DNA from: Lutjanus erythropterus
Taxonomy: Eukaryota; Chordata; Actinopteri; Lutjaniformes; Lutjanidae
Length of the DNA stretch: 64,000 bases
Assembly (NCBI GenBank): GCA_020091685.1
Contig: CM034594.1
Location: 4,624,903-4,688,902, forward strand
Reading direction: 5' to 3'
In this document: positions 35,166 through 47,350 of the stretch, in pieces
How the letters are laid out: the number at the start of each line of letters is the position of its first letter
How positions within the stretch are numbered: position 1 is the stretch's first letter
Made by a program: the position numbers and the translations under genes
The notes under the pieces: generated by a model
What the model was told of the DNA's origin: nothing
The model's database searches: none
The model's input: the letters and a program-made list of their open reading frames with translations, nothing else

Positions 35166-37109
35166 TAGAACAATCATTGGTTGTATTCCTAATAAATGTA
35201 GTGTAGTATTTGATATATCCATGTGTCCCCTGCATTTGTCACAGTCTAGGAGTCCAGATGTAATAGCATCTGCAATAATTGTGTTGTACTGAAGAAAAAA
35301 AGAACAGAGTTTCATTGGTTGTTGATTTATTATGAACCAAAGACTTGCCAATTACATGGCAAGCATAGCATTTAAAAAACATAACATCCATGCCTTCAAT
35401 CACATTTTCCCTCACTGTGTCATACAAACTGCAGGTAGTAAAAGATGATGGTCATGAGCTGTTTTCAGTCAACTGCAACCCCAGAGGAGTATTCTACAGG
35501 AATCATTCACAACCTCATCAAAAACTGACATTCAGACCGCGTTCACTAATGATATCTGTCATGAAGCTGCGAACTTATTATTGGTACAACAAACTCCAGC
35601 CACAAAAACAATGCAGAAATCCAATGTCTTCAAATCATACAGAGAAACAACAAACATTTGAAAGAACAAATGAGGGTGTGTGACAGATCTGACGCCCCAC
35701 CATCAATAATAATTTATGAAGTGGTGTCACAATAATGCCCTGTAAACTTTAAACAAAGATCAATATCAACACTTAAGCTTTGACAACAACAAAACAAGAA
35801 AATGAAATTGTAAAGCCTTATTAGTTTATGGTCCTTTTATACAACAAAAATCTATGTTTTATTACAATGACAAGGGAAAGGAAAAACCGTTTATGGATTA
35901 TGTGTTGGTGGTGACTGCAATATGCCTCTGATGGAAGACTGGAATAAGCCCTATCAATAGAACAAAGAGATGGAATAAAGCTCTATTTTATCAGGCCTGA
36001 CTGGAAAATTTTAAATCACTTTCCTTAAATACAGAGTGGTCATCAATCACAGAAGTATATTTAAATGGTGAAAGCTTTTACAACAGAATAAAAGGTCATG
36101 GTGTTGCTTGGAATACACTATTATTCACACAGCGTTCAAACATACAGCATCTGTGGAATCATTTGTAAACTCATGCATTAAAGCACAGTGTTACTTCTTC
36201 ACAGCTTGGCCCTAAAAGCACAATGTTTTAAGACATGAGCGGTGGTAAACATTTCAGCATAAGGGAAGGGCACTGACGGGTTACCATGGCTACGAAACCT
36301 GAGACTCAAGCGTGGCAATACTGGAATATTTAAAACAAGTGCATCTTGCATTTAGCTGTGTCCCAAAACCATACTGCAGACTAATTATAAGCAGGATTTG
36401 AGTATGAAAAGCAACAAAACTAAGCACACAAAGACCAGGGAGTATGCACACAAAAAAGAAGATTTTCTTTAGTGTTCTGTGCTTTTGAAAGCAGGGCACA
36501 AAATTAGCAACAAGCCAAATGCTTCTGAAATACTGAAGTGGCTGATAGAGTTCCCTCACTCACCAGTCAAAAAAACTGTTGTAAACTATTGATCAGCTAT
36601 TACATTTTTAAATAAACATTCAAACAAACATTAATTTTGTACCCTGGTTGTTGAACACTACTCTCCCACAATGCAATGCACACAGCAGATCTGTATAAAG
36701 TACATACTGTATGCATTTAGTATGCAGTACGGAATTGGGATTTGGTATTTCTTTTCTAATCTGATCTCTGATCTCAACTGGTGCACAGATCTGAAATCAA
36801 ATTTTACAAGATAAGTCTGGTGATATTCTCTCATTTATTAACTGTCAATAAATCCCCCAAAATACAGAGCAAACAATGAACTGACCTTAGTAACAAGTCT
36901 GTGTAGTCAAAGCCTGTTTACTTCTGTTTCAATAACATATGCTAAAAACCACTGAGCCCAGTTTTCTTTTTAAAAAGTAAAAATACATATTTGTGGCCTG
37001 TTTCAGTGAAAAGGTGTATGTTGAGTACAGTCAGGGAAAAGAAGCAGCAAAGTAATATGAGACAGACTAATTATGAGACCAACTATTTTTCCAAGTTAAA
37101 TGGTAAACA

Positions 37110-37524
37110 TTTATTGGTCTCTAAAATGTGAGGATTTAGTATTTTTCCTTGTCGTTTATGATAGTACATGAAGAATCTTTGGGTTCTGGACTGTTGGTTG
37201 GACAGAAGAAGCAATTTGAAAACATCACTTTGGGCTCTGGGATACTGTGATGAGCATTCTTCACAATTTGCTGACATTTTATAAGCCCATATTATTATTA
37301 TTATTTTAATTAATCATGAAAATAATTGTTAGCACCTGCCATTCACTAATGTGTTTTTGAGTTTGATGATTTATGACTTTTCTCTGACAGCAACAAAAAT
37401 GTAGAATATTACCAGATTTATCCTTTAACACAGCTGAACAAAAAACAACAAGTCACACAACACAATTTCAGTGGTGGTAAAATGTAGTATAGAGGGATCT
37501 GTTCCCCCAAATCTATTTGGTCCC
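37110..37524 (-). other. rnf26: probable rnf26 3' UTR with polyadenylation signal at 37110-37115
   Basis: On the minus strand the first AATAAA after the stop codon is the complement of TTTATT at 37110-37115, 410 bases downstream. A longer UTR cannot be excluded. An (ATT)n stretch at about 37290-37306 lies inside. Confidence 0.4.
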
Positions 37525-38868
37525 TCATAGATAGACGTCCATAGTGTTGAGGATCATGTGCCGACAGAGCGGGCAGTTCTGTTGAATGATGGGCTGCCTC
37601 AGCAGGATGTTCGTACAGTCTCTACACAGGCACAGGTGCCTGCACGGCAGCAGCACCACTGTCTTGGTGCAGTCCTGACAGATCACACACTTCTTTCTGT
37701 CCTCCTGCTCCTTCAGCAGAGACAGCAGATTCTCAGCATCTTTACCACCTTTTCCCAAGGACAGCTGCTTCTTTAGTGGTCTGTCTGTGCTCGATGAGGG
37801 GAAAACTAAATCCAGCAGCTCCCGGTGGGCTCCATCTCCTGCTCTTCCATCCGGGGGGTCCCGCCTCTCCTCTCCGGGGTCGCCATCCCCGCGATCTCTG
37901 TTATTGTTGTCCCTGTGGCGCTGTGTCCTCAGAGCCAAGCCTAGCTGGCTGCTCAGTCGAGAGAGCTGCTGCCAAAGTCCTCTCTCTAACAGGTAGAGGT
38001 GATGGAGTATTCTGGGCAGACGCTGCATGACACTACGCAGAAAATGTGGGGTTCTCTGCAAGGCTGAAGCGAGGCGGTAAAGGGCCAAATAAAGTCTGCC
38101 TAGGGCAGGAAAAGAGTTCATATAATCCACAATTCTCCCAGCAGCCTGCCGGGTCAGCTCTGGATTCAGGTATGCCATAGTAGTGAGGGCAATTGTAACA
38201 GTAAGCAGGAGGCCGTAGATGTTCAGTATGAAGATGCTGATAAACATATGAACCAGCGAGACCACAAAGTCCAAAACCAGCTTACAGGGTGACCACAAGA
38301 ATGCTGACGTGCCAACCAGGCTGCTGTAGAGAAAGGTGAAGGAGGTCAGCGTGAGCTCCAGCACCTTCTGCAGTGGGCTGGAAACCGTCTGCCACACACT
38401 GACCAACACAAGGTAAATGTTCTGCGTGGTGATGAGTGCATAGTTGACCACAGTGTTGACGAAATAGACCACCAGGCTGACAGCGATGCCGCAGCCCTCC
38501 ATCACTGAGAGCAGACCTCGACACAGCTGCTCCTTCCCACGCAGCAAGACATGCATGGACAGGTAGCCCACCATCTTCAGACTCTCCAGAAGCCCCTCCA
38601 GCGACAGCACCAAGCTTCCCAGCATGGTCACCGTCCCGTGGGCTACATTCGTCGTCGCTTCTGCCATGGACATCAAGCCAAACACCATTAAGTTCCCTAA
38701 CTCTATCACTGAGTTGAGGAGGAGGGTGGGCAGGCTGTTGATGAAGGAGATGACCGCCAGAATGGTCCGCACCACGGCGTGGACGATCAGAAAGTTCACG
38801 TCCAGCAGTAAACAGACGGCGTCCAGACATCTTCCTACAGTGCAGATGACAAAGTTCACCAGACCCAT
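37525..38868 (-). CDS. rnf26: E3 ubiquitin-protein ligase RNF26
   Basis: ER-membrane ubiquitin ligase that in mammals anchors the perinuclear endosome cloud through SQSTM1/p62 and modulates STING (TMEM173) turnover. Intact single-exon ORF of 447 residues (human about 433, also one coding exon). The N-terminal half is strongly hydrophobic with about five or six membrane segments (roughly 5-50, 85-110, 128-160, 195-245). Next come an amphipathic helical stretch (about 255-320), a charged disordered loop rich in RDGDPGEERRDPPDG (about 320-345), and a C-terminal RING. RING ligands appear to be C394, C397, C409, H411, C415, C418, C432 and C435 (CVIC, PCRHLCLCRDC, CPLC); the spacing resembles the IAP/MDM2 type. 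The start has an AAC-ATG-G context. Convergent with c1qtnf5 and divergent from mcam, as in human. Confidence 0.96.
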   Translation of the reverse strand: MGLVNFVICTVGRCLDAVCLLLDVNFLIVHAVVRTILAVISFINSLPTLLLNSVIELGNLMVFGLMSMAEATTNVAHGTVTMLGSLVLSLEGLLESLKMVGYLSMHVLLRGKEQLCRGLLSVMEGCGIAVSLVVYFVNTVVNYALITTQNIYLVLVSVWQTVSSPLQKVLELTLTSFTFLYSSLVGTSAFLWSPCKLVLDFVVSLVHMFISIFILNIYGLLLTVTIALTTMAYLNPELTRQAAGRIVDYMNSFPALGRLYLALYRLASALQRTPHFLRSVMQRLPRILHHLYLLERGLWQQLSRLSSQLGLALRTQRHRDNNNRDRGDGDPGEERRDPPDGRAGDGAHRELLDLVFPSSSTDRPLKKQLSLGKGGKDAENLLSLLKEQEDRKKCVICQDCTKTVVLLPCRHLCLCRDCTNILLRQPIIQQNCPLCRHMILNTMDVYL

Positions 38869-39605
38869 GTTAAGATATCGTTAACTTGTCTATTTTACCC
38901 TCTCGGTGCTCTCAGGTTGTCTCCAAGGCAAAGTCCAACATGTCTTGTTCATTTGGTCTGGATGAGACACTTAGCGAGACGTGAGCTACATGTTGTTCAG
39001 ACCGTTAGCTTGTCCTCTGTTCCACGAAAAGTAAGTCACACAAATCCTCGCTCCGTTTAAGTTACTTCTCATGTTTTCCTCACAGTTTCGACTGAAACGG
39101 CACGCTAACGTAGTAAACACACGCGTTACTGACAGAGGCGGATGTTTATGTTCAAACGAGAAACAGACGCTTCCGTTTAGCTTGTTTGGTTTGGTTTCGG
39201 CTCTCCGTCCAGAAAATGGTCCACAAACAGTTGATCAGTTAAACGGTCGGTATGCAAAATATATGGTCTCCAAAACCGACAGGCCATATTAAGACAGATG
39301 AGGAGAAACACAGCAAAATGTTCGATGTCGGTTTACTACCGTCACTGTGGCCACCATATTTGTTTTGGTCATGTCAGGTGACCTCTACTTTTCCTTCCGG
39401 TGAATTTGCGCAATCCCAGATCCGCGAAAGTCTCGCGAGAGTTAATATACTTTCCTAACCATACCCAGTAGTATTTTGTCCCTAAACCCAACTAGGTCTT
39501 AATCAAAGCGCTTGCCATATTACAAAACCACGCTGTAAAACATAATTAATACATGCAACTGGAACGCACACAATGGAGAAACAATCAGAAATCTCGCGAG
39601 AGGTT
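38869..39605 (-). promoter_or_regulatory. rnf26: rnf26 5' UTR and promoter region with two TCTCGCGAGA elements
   Basis: The sequence upstream of the rnf26 start is richer in CpG than its surroundings. TCTCGCGAGA, a palindromic core-promoter motif bound by BANP in mammals, occurs at 39431-39440 and 39592-39601. An ETS-type site (CTTCCGG, about 39394-39400) and another CpG-containing stretch (ACACGCGTTACTGACAGAGG, 39119-39138) lie nearby. The motif is typical of TATA-less housekeeping promoters, which fits rnf26. The transcription start is not determined, and a divergent transcript is possible. Confidence 0.6.
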
Positions 39606-40281
39606 CGCAAATCAAGGGTTCCCTTCTAGACACGACTTGCAATCTCACAGAACCGTTACAGAAACTCTCATGATAACACTCTGTCATCAGATTGGAAAAT
39701 TAATGTTTTTATTTGGAGAATTAGATGGTGAAATTAAAAAAAATAACAATACACAAATTCAGAACACATTCATAGAGAACAATATTCATCCAATGCAAAT
39801 GTTCTGGTCTTCTGTGGTGAATTGGATTGGAAAAAGCATGGATAATATCAGATAAATAAGATGAAAGGGGTGTCATTTTAAACTGATTATTAGTTGTGAT
39901 TTATGTGTATTCCAATTTAATATTCTGGAGTGATATGCAGAATTTTCTATCCAGAATTTTTTACACATACATAAATGGACCGATGGAAAAGAAGACCTCA
40001 CTTTACTTTTCACTGCCGTTAGCCTATATGTCAATTCTACAGTCAATCTGAAAAATATTTAATTTATAGTAATATATAATATATTTACAATCTTTATTTT
40101 ATATTTATTTCCCCCCTCCTATTATTTTGCTTATACCCTACTGAATGCTAAAGTTTCCTGAACATTCCACTGAATGTTTTTTAAAATGTTTTGTCATTTA
40201 CTTAAAGTTGTTTATATGTTACTATTGCCTGAATATGACTTTTAACAATAAAGTTTGGAGAGTCACATAAATTACATAAAT

Positions 40282-40309
40282 GAATAAATAAATAAATAAA
40301 TAAATAAAT
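40282..40309. repeat. (AAAT)n microsatellite
   Basis: About seven AAAT/TAAA units. Confidence 0.95.
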
Positions 40310-43300
40310 CTAAACTCTAAATAAATATAATATAATAAAGTTATATGAATCTAAAATGTCCAATAATATACCAATAATATAATAATATACATCAAATAAA
40401 CACTATAACATTTACAATGATATATAAAAGTGAAAAGAAATTTGCTTGAAAACTTAGATTAATAACTGTTAACATGGATAACATTGATGCATTTAGTGGA
40501 ATTGGCTTATTTTAATAATTTTATTGGCAAAAATCTAATCTAATATACAAAATATGTAAATATATATAAATGCAATCATTATTTTTGTTAATATTATTTA
40601 TTAATGACATCAGACAGTGACAGTACATTGACACAATATCCTTGTCAATCAATAAAAAGATGTTAAAACAATTGAAAATTACTCTTTTTTAAATATAAGA
40701 GCCTTCCTGGCCTATTTTGTTGTTTATTTTATATTTTTCTGAATAATGTTGAGGGAAAATTAAAAGAGAAAAAAAAAGAAATATCACTGTAAAAAGTGAA
40801 ATCGACTGAGTTCTCTACCTCTGATCAGTGTAGATATTAATTTTTGGGTCTCAGATTTTTATAATTGTTTATAAAATAAGGAAAACTCAACAATGTTTCT
40901 TTGTTCTTAGAAACCCTCTGTGTTTGTGTATATCTTGTATATTGTGTGAGAGAGAGAGGCGATTGCAGTCATTTGCAGCACAGAGACCTTTCATGCATCA
41001 CCAGGGTTTTCCAATTTCCTGAACCCATTCCATTTACATTAACACGATCTCACATGTTGAGCCATCCTCTCCCATTACCTCAGCCACTTTAGTGACAAAG
41101 AAACACAAAAGCTTTGCAATCCTGAACAATATCAATAGTATTTCCTTCCCTGCCTTGCGCCTCATCCTCCCCATCTGAGCTGCTCAGCACTGAGGGAAAC
41201 TCTGTCTGATACGATCATGGGAAATCCTGTTCTGAACCTTTGGACACTTGACAAACAGCATTTGTTTAAGTATTTAATGATACAACAGGGATACGTAAGG
41301 GCAGTGCAAGAAGCTATAAAAGGTCTTGTGCACTACTTTGTGTCCAGCAGAGTGCTTCTAGACCTGCTCCTTTTATGGTAGCTACCCTTCCCTCTTGTCC
41401 AGTTGTCAGCTTCCTTTGTTTGTTTTCTGGTCAACCGAATCCTTCCTCTCTGAATGACTGGAGGTTACAAAAGGCCCGCTTTCATCTGAAACCTGCAGCT
41501 TTTCTTTAAGTGTCCTTCAGGGATACTGCACAGTTATGTGTCCACTTAAGCTCCTCATTTCTGCCTGATGCAAATATGATAGAGGCTGTTTAGTAGAACC
41601 AAGATAACAGTTTCCCTTTTAACTTTTTGCTGGCACACAGTGTGCAGCTTGCAGTTTTATCAGCAGTCTTAATGTTGCTTTCAGCAGAAGGACACAACCA
41701 GCAACCTGAGAGCCTTTTTCCAGCTGAGACAGATTGGTTTCCAACAGCTGCCATTTCTCAATGATGACCATTCATCTTAAACTCAGACCTGGAAATCGTT
41801 TCTTCAGAGCTGTTTAGATAAAACAAGCAAACAATTTCAAAAATAAAGGGCAGAAAGAAATCATGCAGGGGAACAAACATAGCTTTCACCAGATGAAACG
41901 GAGACAGCAGGACAAACCAACCTCTTGACGTCCTTCCTACAAGGAGCCGAGGGCCTCACAGATAACAAATTTGCAACAATTGGGCCTGTCACCCGCTCGG
42001 TTATTTCCACCCTTTAAAGAAATGTGACGGTCTGACGCGCCCTTCCGCCTCTTTGTGTGCTCTTCAACTCCTCAGGAACAACTCTTTACTGCTCTGGGTC
42101 AGCTCTGTGCAGAGCTAAAATTAATTTATCTGTGTACTCACAACCACCTGCACTGTTGAATATCTCTATTGAAGAGTAAATGTTAACTATTATGTATGTG
42201 GAATGATAGTACACATACTGGGTTTGTAGTGCATAGTATGTGATTTCAGATGGAACAATAGTCTGACACGTAAAATGGAAAATTACTGTTTTTACACTCA
42301 TCTCAACTGAGATATAAGATGTTAATTAGACTGAGCTTTACAGGTGGTGGTAGACAGAATTTGTTCCCTTTGGACAAATCCCTGGACTATATTTTAATTT
42401 GATTTAATATCAACTTTAAAACTGTTTTGTCTAAAAATTAATACAATTAGTTTAAGATTAGTAAGATTTAAGCAGATTTATGAGGAGACACAAACTCTGG
42501 ATGACTGCATAAAGTCATACATGCATTTAGATTTCTGTGTTTAATCATCTATAATGATGTCCCGATTTGTCAACATTGCATTTATGCAAATGAATAATGT
42601 GTAATGATGTCTTCAAATGGTCAGAGGCAAACTCACACATGCACTATAGTCCACAGTGGCCAAGCCATTTCTGCCCAGACCCGTCTCCCCACAGTCTTGA
42701 AAATCTGTCATTGTCACCGTGACTTTAAGTTGTGTGTTGTGTTCCCAGGTTTTGTGGTTTATTTTTGGACTTAAGAGTTCAGATCCTCTGATTCAGTGCT
42801 GACTTTGGCTGCTGGCCAGTACACTGGACTCACATAAATTTGCATTCAGAATACATCTCTGTGTGTTTATGTGTGCATGTGTGTGTTTTAGAAAGAGGAC
42901 AGGGGGTAGGCGGCAGACCAGAAGCTTCTCTGGGAAAACACTAACTCCAAACAGTAGAAATCACTGGAGCGCAGACTGGTCAAGACCCAGACCAGGACCC
43001 TGAATTCCACAGAAAATGTTCGCCCCAAGCCCGCTGCCTCCAGAACGAGTGAGAGACTGACTGATGCAAAATTGAGACGAAAGGTAGCAAAATGAGGAAT
43101 AGGAAAAGAATCTTAGCAGAGAAAGACACAGTGATGGATTTACTGCTGTGACTCAGAGATATGAATGGGATGACTAAGACTGTGGATGTCCCTCAGTGTG
43201 ACATTCCTGCTCTTTGAGTTGTCTTCTCAGGACCTCGTCCGGGCATCTGCAGGATGTTCACGAGTTTGCAAGCTGTAGTAGCAGCTTCCTGCTTCATGAC

Positions 43301-43534
43301 TCATTATTCTGCATCTGCACAAAAAATGAAAAGAAAAGCTCAGTGGGATCGGCAAAGGTTGCATACAGTTTTTGTAGAGCTAATAAACAAAACTGTCAGT
43401 TTGTCTCTAAAATATCAGAGAATAGTTAAAATTTTATCACAGTTTCCCAGAGCCCAAGAGCAAATCCTCACGTATGAGCAGTTGATATAATTGAACATTT
43501 GGAACATTGAACATTTTGAAAACTGATCGAAACA

Positions 43535-43610
43535 GTTATCAACATAGTTATAAAATAATTTTCTGTCTTCTTCAACTAATGAATTATTGACAAATCATTT
43601 CAGCTTTAAT
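43535..43610 (+). repeat. 3' end fragment of the CTGCAACTAA family
   Basis: CAGTTATCAACATAGTTATA, then TGACAAATCATTTCAGCTTT match the right ends of the complete copies at 57643-58419 and 29691-29968. Confidence 0.5.
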
Positions 43611-43974
43611 CTAACAACTTTTTGCTTTTGTGAAAATGTAACTGTTCTGCATTTACTTCTCAGCAAAAATACATAATTGATATAATTAATTAATAATATA
43701 TAATTAATTATATTAATAATATATAATTAAGATAATTTCCTGTCAGTAAACTACTTGATAAATTGAACATCCAATGTTTCATCATGGCTTTATTATGTAA
43801 CGAGTTTCACAAAGCAAAACTGAATTTATCAAACAGTAGGCTTTAAGAATGAAAGCTACACTACAAATATCTATTTTCAATCAAATGGGTCCTTAAAGTT
43901 TCTTTTTTCTTAAAACAAGTGAATAGTCTGTGCATTAACAATTCTTTGAAAATTCTTGAAACAAAGGAGATTAT

Positions 43975-44175
43975 GTTGTCAGTGCTATTTGTCTACAGGA
44001 TTATGGAAAAACTACTGGCCCGATTTTCATGAAACTTGGTAGAAGGGTGTAGCATGGGCCACAGAAGAGCCCATTAAATTCTGGAGCAGATATGAATCAC
44101 GTGGCAGATACACAAATTAAATTTTCTGCTTTTGTTGACATTGCAATTTAAGGCATTTGGCCTTGGTGGAATCGA
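43975..44175 (+). repeat. dispersed repeat (TTTTCATGAAACTTGG family)
   Basis: CTACAGGATTATGGAAAAAC, GATTTTCATGAAACTTGGTA, GAAGGGTGTAGCATGGGCCA and AAGGCATTTGGCCTTGGTGG appear in the order of a repeat found widely in fish and other vertebrates as I know it. Probably related to the copies at 49105 and 52490. Confidence 0.65.
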
Positions 44176-45499
44176 TGCCACACACCTTAAAATCCTGTTG
44201 ATGGTAATGTTCAACAGTGACAAAACAGCCAATTGTAGCAATACAATGAATCCCCATCAAAAAACAATATTCACGGGTACCAGTAACCCTCTGAAATCAT
44301 GTAGTAGCTCAAGCTTCCGCACAGAGAGCAGTTGTCATGGAGAAAGTGAGGAAAGTGGTTTCATGGAAGAACCAATAAAACTGGAACACTACCATAATTC
44401 TAACAACACATTTTTCTTAAATTAAAGTATGGCTATGAAAAGGTAAATACATATCATGCAATGTCTTGTTCCCTTACCCACATCCAAATGTGAATTGTGT
44501 GCAATAAACTCCACTTGAGATATTAATAAAATGAAAATGTTCAAATTTTACATTCCTTGGGACTAAGCAATGACACAAACTGAAGTGTGTTTGCAGATTT
44601 GCATTTCATAGAAGATGGACTGAGGCTGAAGTCTCTGAATCCCCTTCTAGTCTCTTTTGGTAACAGGTTGAAATCATCTCCCCACACTGGCAGACTCAAT
44701 TCACTTGTTTGGAGAAAATAAGAACTAAATTGTAGACAGAAAGCACTTGATATGACTGATTTTTTGCAATTTAAGTTGAACTTAAGTCCTCATTTTTGGT
44801 TAGTTATAATTTCCCCAAGCAGAGATAACAAATTGCACGACTAAACTGAACTCATTAACCTTTTTTATTCATCAATTTTAATATTTTTGTCTTCTTAATA
44901 CCAAACTCTTCCCAGAATGAAACACTGAAGAAACATGTCAGTGGGTGAATTTATTATGATTAATGGTCCTTATTACATATAATCACCATGGAGAAGCAAC
45001 GTTCAATTCTTGGCCCATGTCTCTATCAAAGTGTCTCTTTGTCACAATCCCTGTTGTTGTGACGTAGTTTAGCAGAAATTCAAATTTCTCTCCCACTCTT
45101 CCCCCGAGCCCCCTCGCCATACCAGTGCACGCTCAAAACCCCCCGTCCTCTGGAGCAGCTTGGACAATAGCTGTCTCTCATGGCGGGCAGACTGCCCCCC
45201 AAAACAACTTGCTCTCTCGGGTCTGGCCTCAGTGGCTTGGAAAGAATGACTTCTTTTCCTCTCCTTCCTTCCTTCAGGCTTTCCTTAGCCCATGAGCAGT
45301 GTGCTGTGAGCCCTGGTGAGATAAACAGAAGTCGTGCGTATTCATCAGTCACAGAGGGGTACATGGTAAGGACACTAGTCAGGGCATCAGGAGTGGAAAC
45401 CTTGATGGAGCCAAGTGCAAAGGTAAAATCAAGTGAGAGGACTCTCAGAAGAGATAAAGGTGATTATCTGATGAACCAGAGGCTTGTAAAGTTCTCATA

Positions 45500-46640
45500 T
45501 CATTTACTTAAATAACAGTAGCAATGATGCTTACTGACTCAAAAATACTCATATTTAAATAAGTAAATAAATAAAGTACTTCCAATAATATAAGTGTTAG
45601 AAAATTAGCTTTTAGTTTCAAAGTAAAAATACTTAGAATGGACCCTTTCTATATGTTTTATCATTATTTATATCATGTTATTTGAATACAATTATTGATA
45701 CTTGAATATGTAATAATTCTAATATTGTTTTTGATAGTTTAGTCTATAGCAAAGTATCGTATTTTATGAATTCATCATGTTCTGTTTCTAAAATCTTAAT
45801 CTGTAATCTGATTTGGAGTCAGACTCAAATTACCAATTTAATGACTTTAAACTTGACTTGACAAAATCAGAACAGACTGACAACTCAACTTGGACTTTAA
45901 CAGCAATGAATCATGACTTCACTTGGACTTGAGCCTTTTGACTTTTAAATAACATTCATGATTTGTGGAAATTTAATATATTTTTAAATGTATTAAAATG
46001 GCATTACATTTGAGTTGACTTGTTTAGGACCTGAAACTAAGATTTCAGGACTTGGACTTGATTTGAGATTTTATCAGTCTTGACTTAAAAATTAATTTAG
46101 GACTTGAGTGCAAAGACTTGAGACGTGTGGCTTACAAAAGAATGACTTGGTCCCACTGAAGGTTAAGAGGGTTGCTTTAAAAATGTAGTGATTACAGTAA
46201 CGTAATCCAATTATCACAATATTAAAATAATGTAACCTGATTACTTCCCATAACTTCACCTCATTAATTAATCCTGTCACGTCTGATTGCTCAGCATGTT
46301 TTTCCTTTTTTTGGTCAGAAAACAACTCAAAACACTTAATCAATTATCAAAATAGATGCTAATTAATTTAATAATGTTATTCTTTATTTTAAAATTGTAA
46401 TCTCACCAATACTTACTCACTAACTTTGTATCCAGATTACATAGTCCTGTTACATGTAATCTGTTTCTCCCCAAACTTGGTCCCACCTCTAGTATCAGTA
46501 ACTACAGTTTCCATATAAATGTAGTGGAGTAAAAAGTACAATATTAGCTTCTTAAATGTAGTAGAAGTATAAACTTGCAAGAAGTTAAATATTCAAGTAA
46601 GTAGTTGTGCAATGCTAAATGCATCAATGCTTATACTATA
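45500..46640 (+). repeat. AGTA-rich repeat split by two other repeats (nested)
   Basis: The left part 45500-45805 (AAAGTAAAAATACTTAGAAT, ATCTTAATCTGTAA) and the right part about 46490-46640 (AGTAACTACAG, ATGTAGTGGAGTAAAAAGTA) belong to one family. Between them lie a GACTTGG repeat (about 45815-46130) and a second block (about 46165-46480) with ATTACAGTAACGTAATCC and CTGATTACTTCCC. Confidence 0.6.
45815..46130 (+). repeat. GACTTGG-based repeat (forward)
   Basis: Contains AACTTGACTTGAC, CAACTTGGACTTTAACAG, CACTTGGACTTGAGCC, CAGGACTTGGACTTGATTTG and AGGACTTGAGTGCAAAGACT. Same family, opposite orientation, as 25889-26000. Confidence 0.65.
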
Positions 46641-46734
46641 TAATAGAAATACTTGTTTATAACTTGCATGGTTTGTGTGGAACCATTGATTATAATTATT
46701 GAATATATATATTGAATATAAATGATTTGAAAAC

Positions 46735-46860
46735 TTTGGGGAAATATGTGAATGATGAGAACCACTCTCTGGTCTGCAGGATTAACATGAAATGCAGCCA
46801 GCAGCTGCTTTGCTTAGCTTCACATGAAGACCAGGAGCAGAGGGGAATAGTTAACTTGGC
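46735..46860 (+). repeat. diverged repeat fragment (GGGAAATATG...GCTTAGC family)
   Basis: TTTGGGGAAATATGTGAATG, CAGCCAGCAGCTGCTTTGCT and TAGCTTCACATGAAGACCAG resemble the family seen more clearly at 49425-49620. Confidence 0.4.
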
Positions 46861-47164
46861 TAAAATGAATCAAATTTGTTCTTTGTCGACGGTTAAATTT
46901 AAGCACTTTCCAAACTTTAAAGACTTGATATTAACCCTGTCTTGTCTCAAGAACAGGATAAAAAATGTGTTCATCACGATGTTAAGGGTGAAAGGGTTTC
47001 CATATTTTGGAAACTTAATTAAAATTCCCCTACAAGAAGAATGTTTATGTATATATGTACCAGGCTTCAGGCACCAGACCTCCCAGAGGAATAAAACCCA
47101 GACAGCTCTTTTGCACATAGTTTTTTACTGTTTTTGGTTTACATGTGTTCCTGCAATACACATT

Positions 47165-47350
47165 TTAACTTGATATATTAGGAAACTGTTTCTTATTCAT
47201 TCATGGTGAAAAATGTCGATCAGTTTTTCCCAAAATCAAAGGTGACGTCCTGAAATGTCTTGTTTTGCTCCAACCCAAATATATTCGTTTTACTGTCATA
47301 AAGGAGTCAAGAAACCAAAGAATAGTCACATTAAGAAGCTGGCATCAGAT
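47165..47350 (+). repeat. interior fragment of the CTGCAACTAA family
   Basis: GGTGAAAAATGTCGATCAGT, TTTCCCAAAATCAAAGGTGA, CGTCCTGAAATGTCTTGTTT and CAACCCAAATATATTCG match the usual middle of this element family (compare 57690-57800). Both termini are missing. Confidence 0.55.

Larger units (their letters stand above)
23030..37110. other. intergenic region c1qtnf5 to rnf26 (convergent)
   Basis: No exon of a known protein is recognisable. It contains microsatellites (23751-23787, 28088-28144, 32218-32294), a tandem duplication at 24231-24555, an LTR-like block at 27995-28560, several copies of foldback family FB2 (30300-33330), paired hairpins at 33836-33915 and several dispersed repeats. The stretches 25080-25880, 26150-27950, 28700-29500 and 35200-37100 show nothing I can name. 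Confidence 0.6.

Noticed and set aside
38282..38830. 182-codon minus-strand frame inside rnf26
   Set aside because: Alternative-frame shadow of the rnf26 coding sequence.
39553..39855. 100-codon plus-strand frame beginning near a TCTCGCGAGA motif
   Set aside because: Tempting as a divergent gene start, but the translation is low-complexity (KKNNNTQIQN) and matches nothing known.
40260..40310. AAAT repeats as a possible CRISPR-like or regulatory array
   Set aside because: A plain tetranucleotide microsatellite with no spacers. Eukaryotic context excludes CRISPR.
45080..45515. Overlapping open frames on both strands in a GC-richer patch
   Set aside because: No recognisable protein; open frames on both strands follow from base composition.
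46712..47173. 153-codon plus-strand open frame
   Set aside because: Spans two dispersed repeat fragments, so a chance frame.
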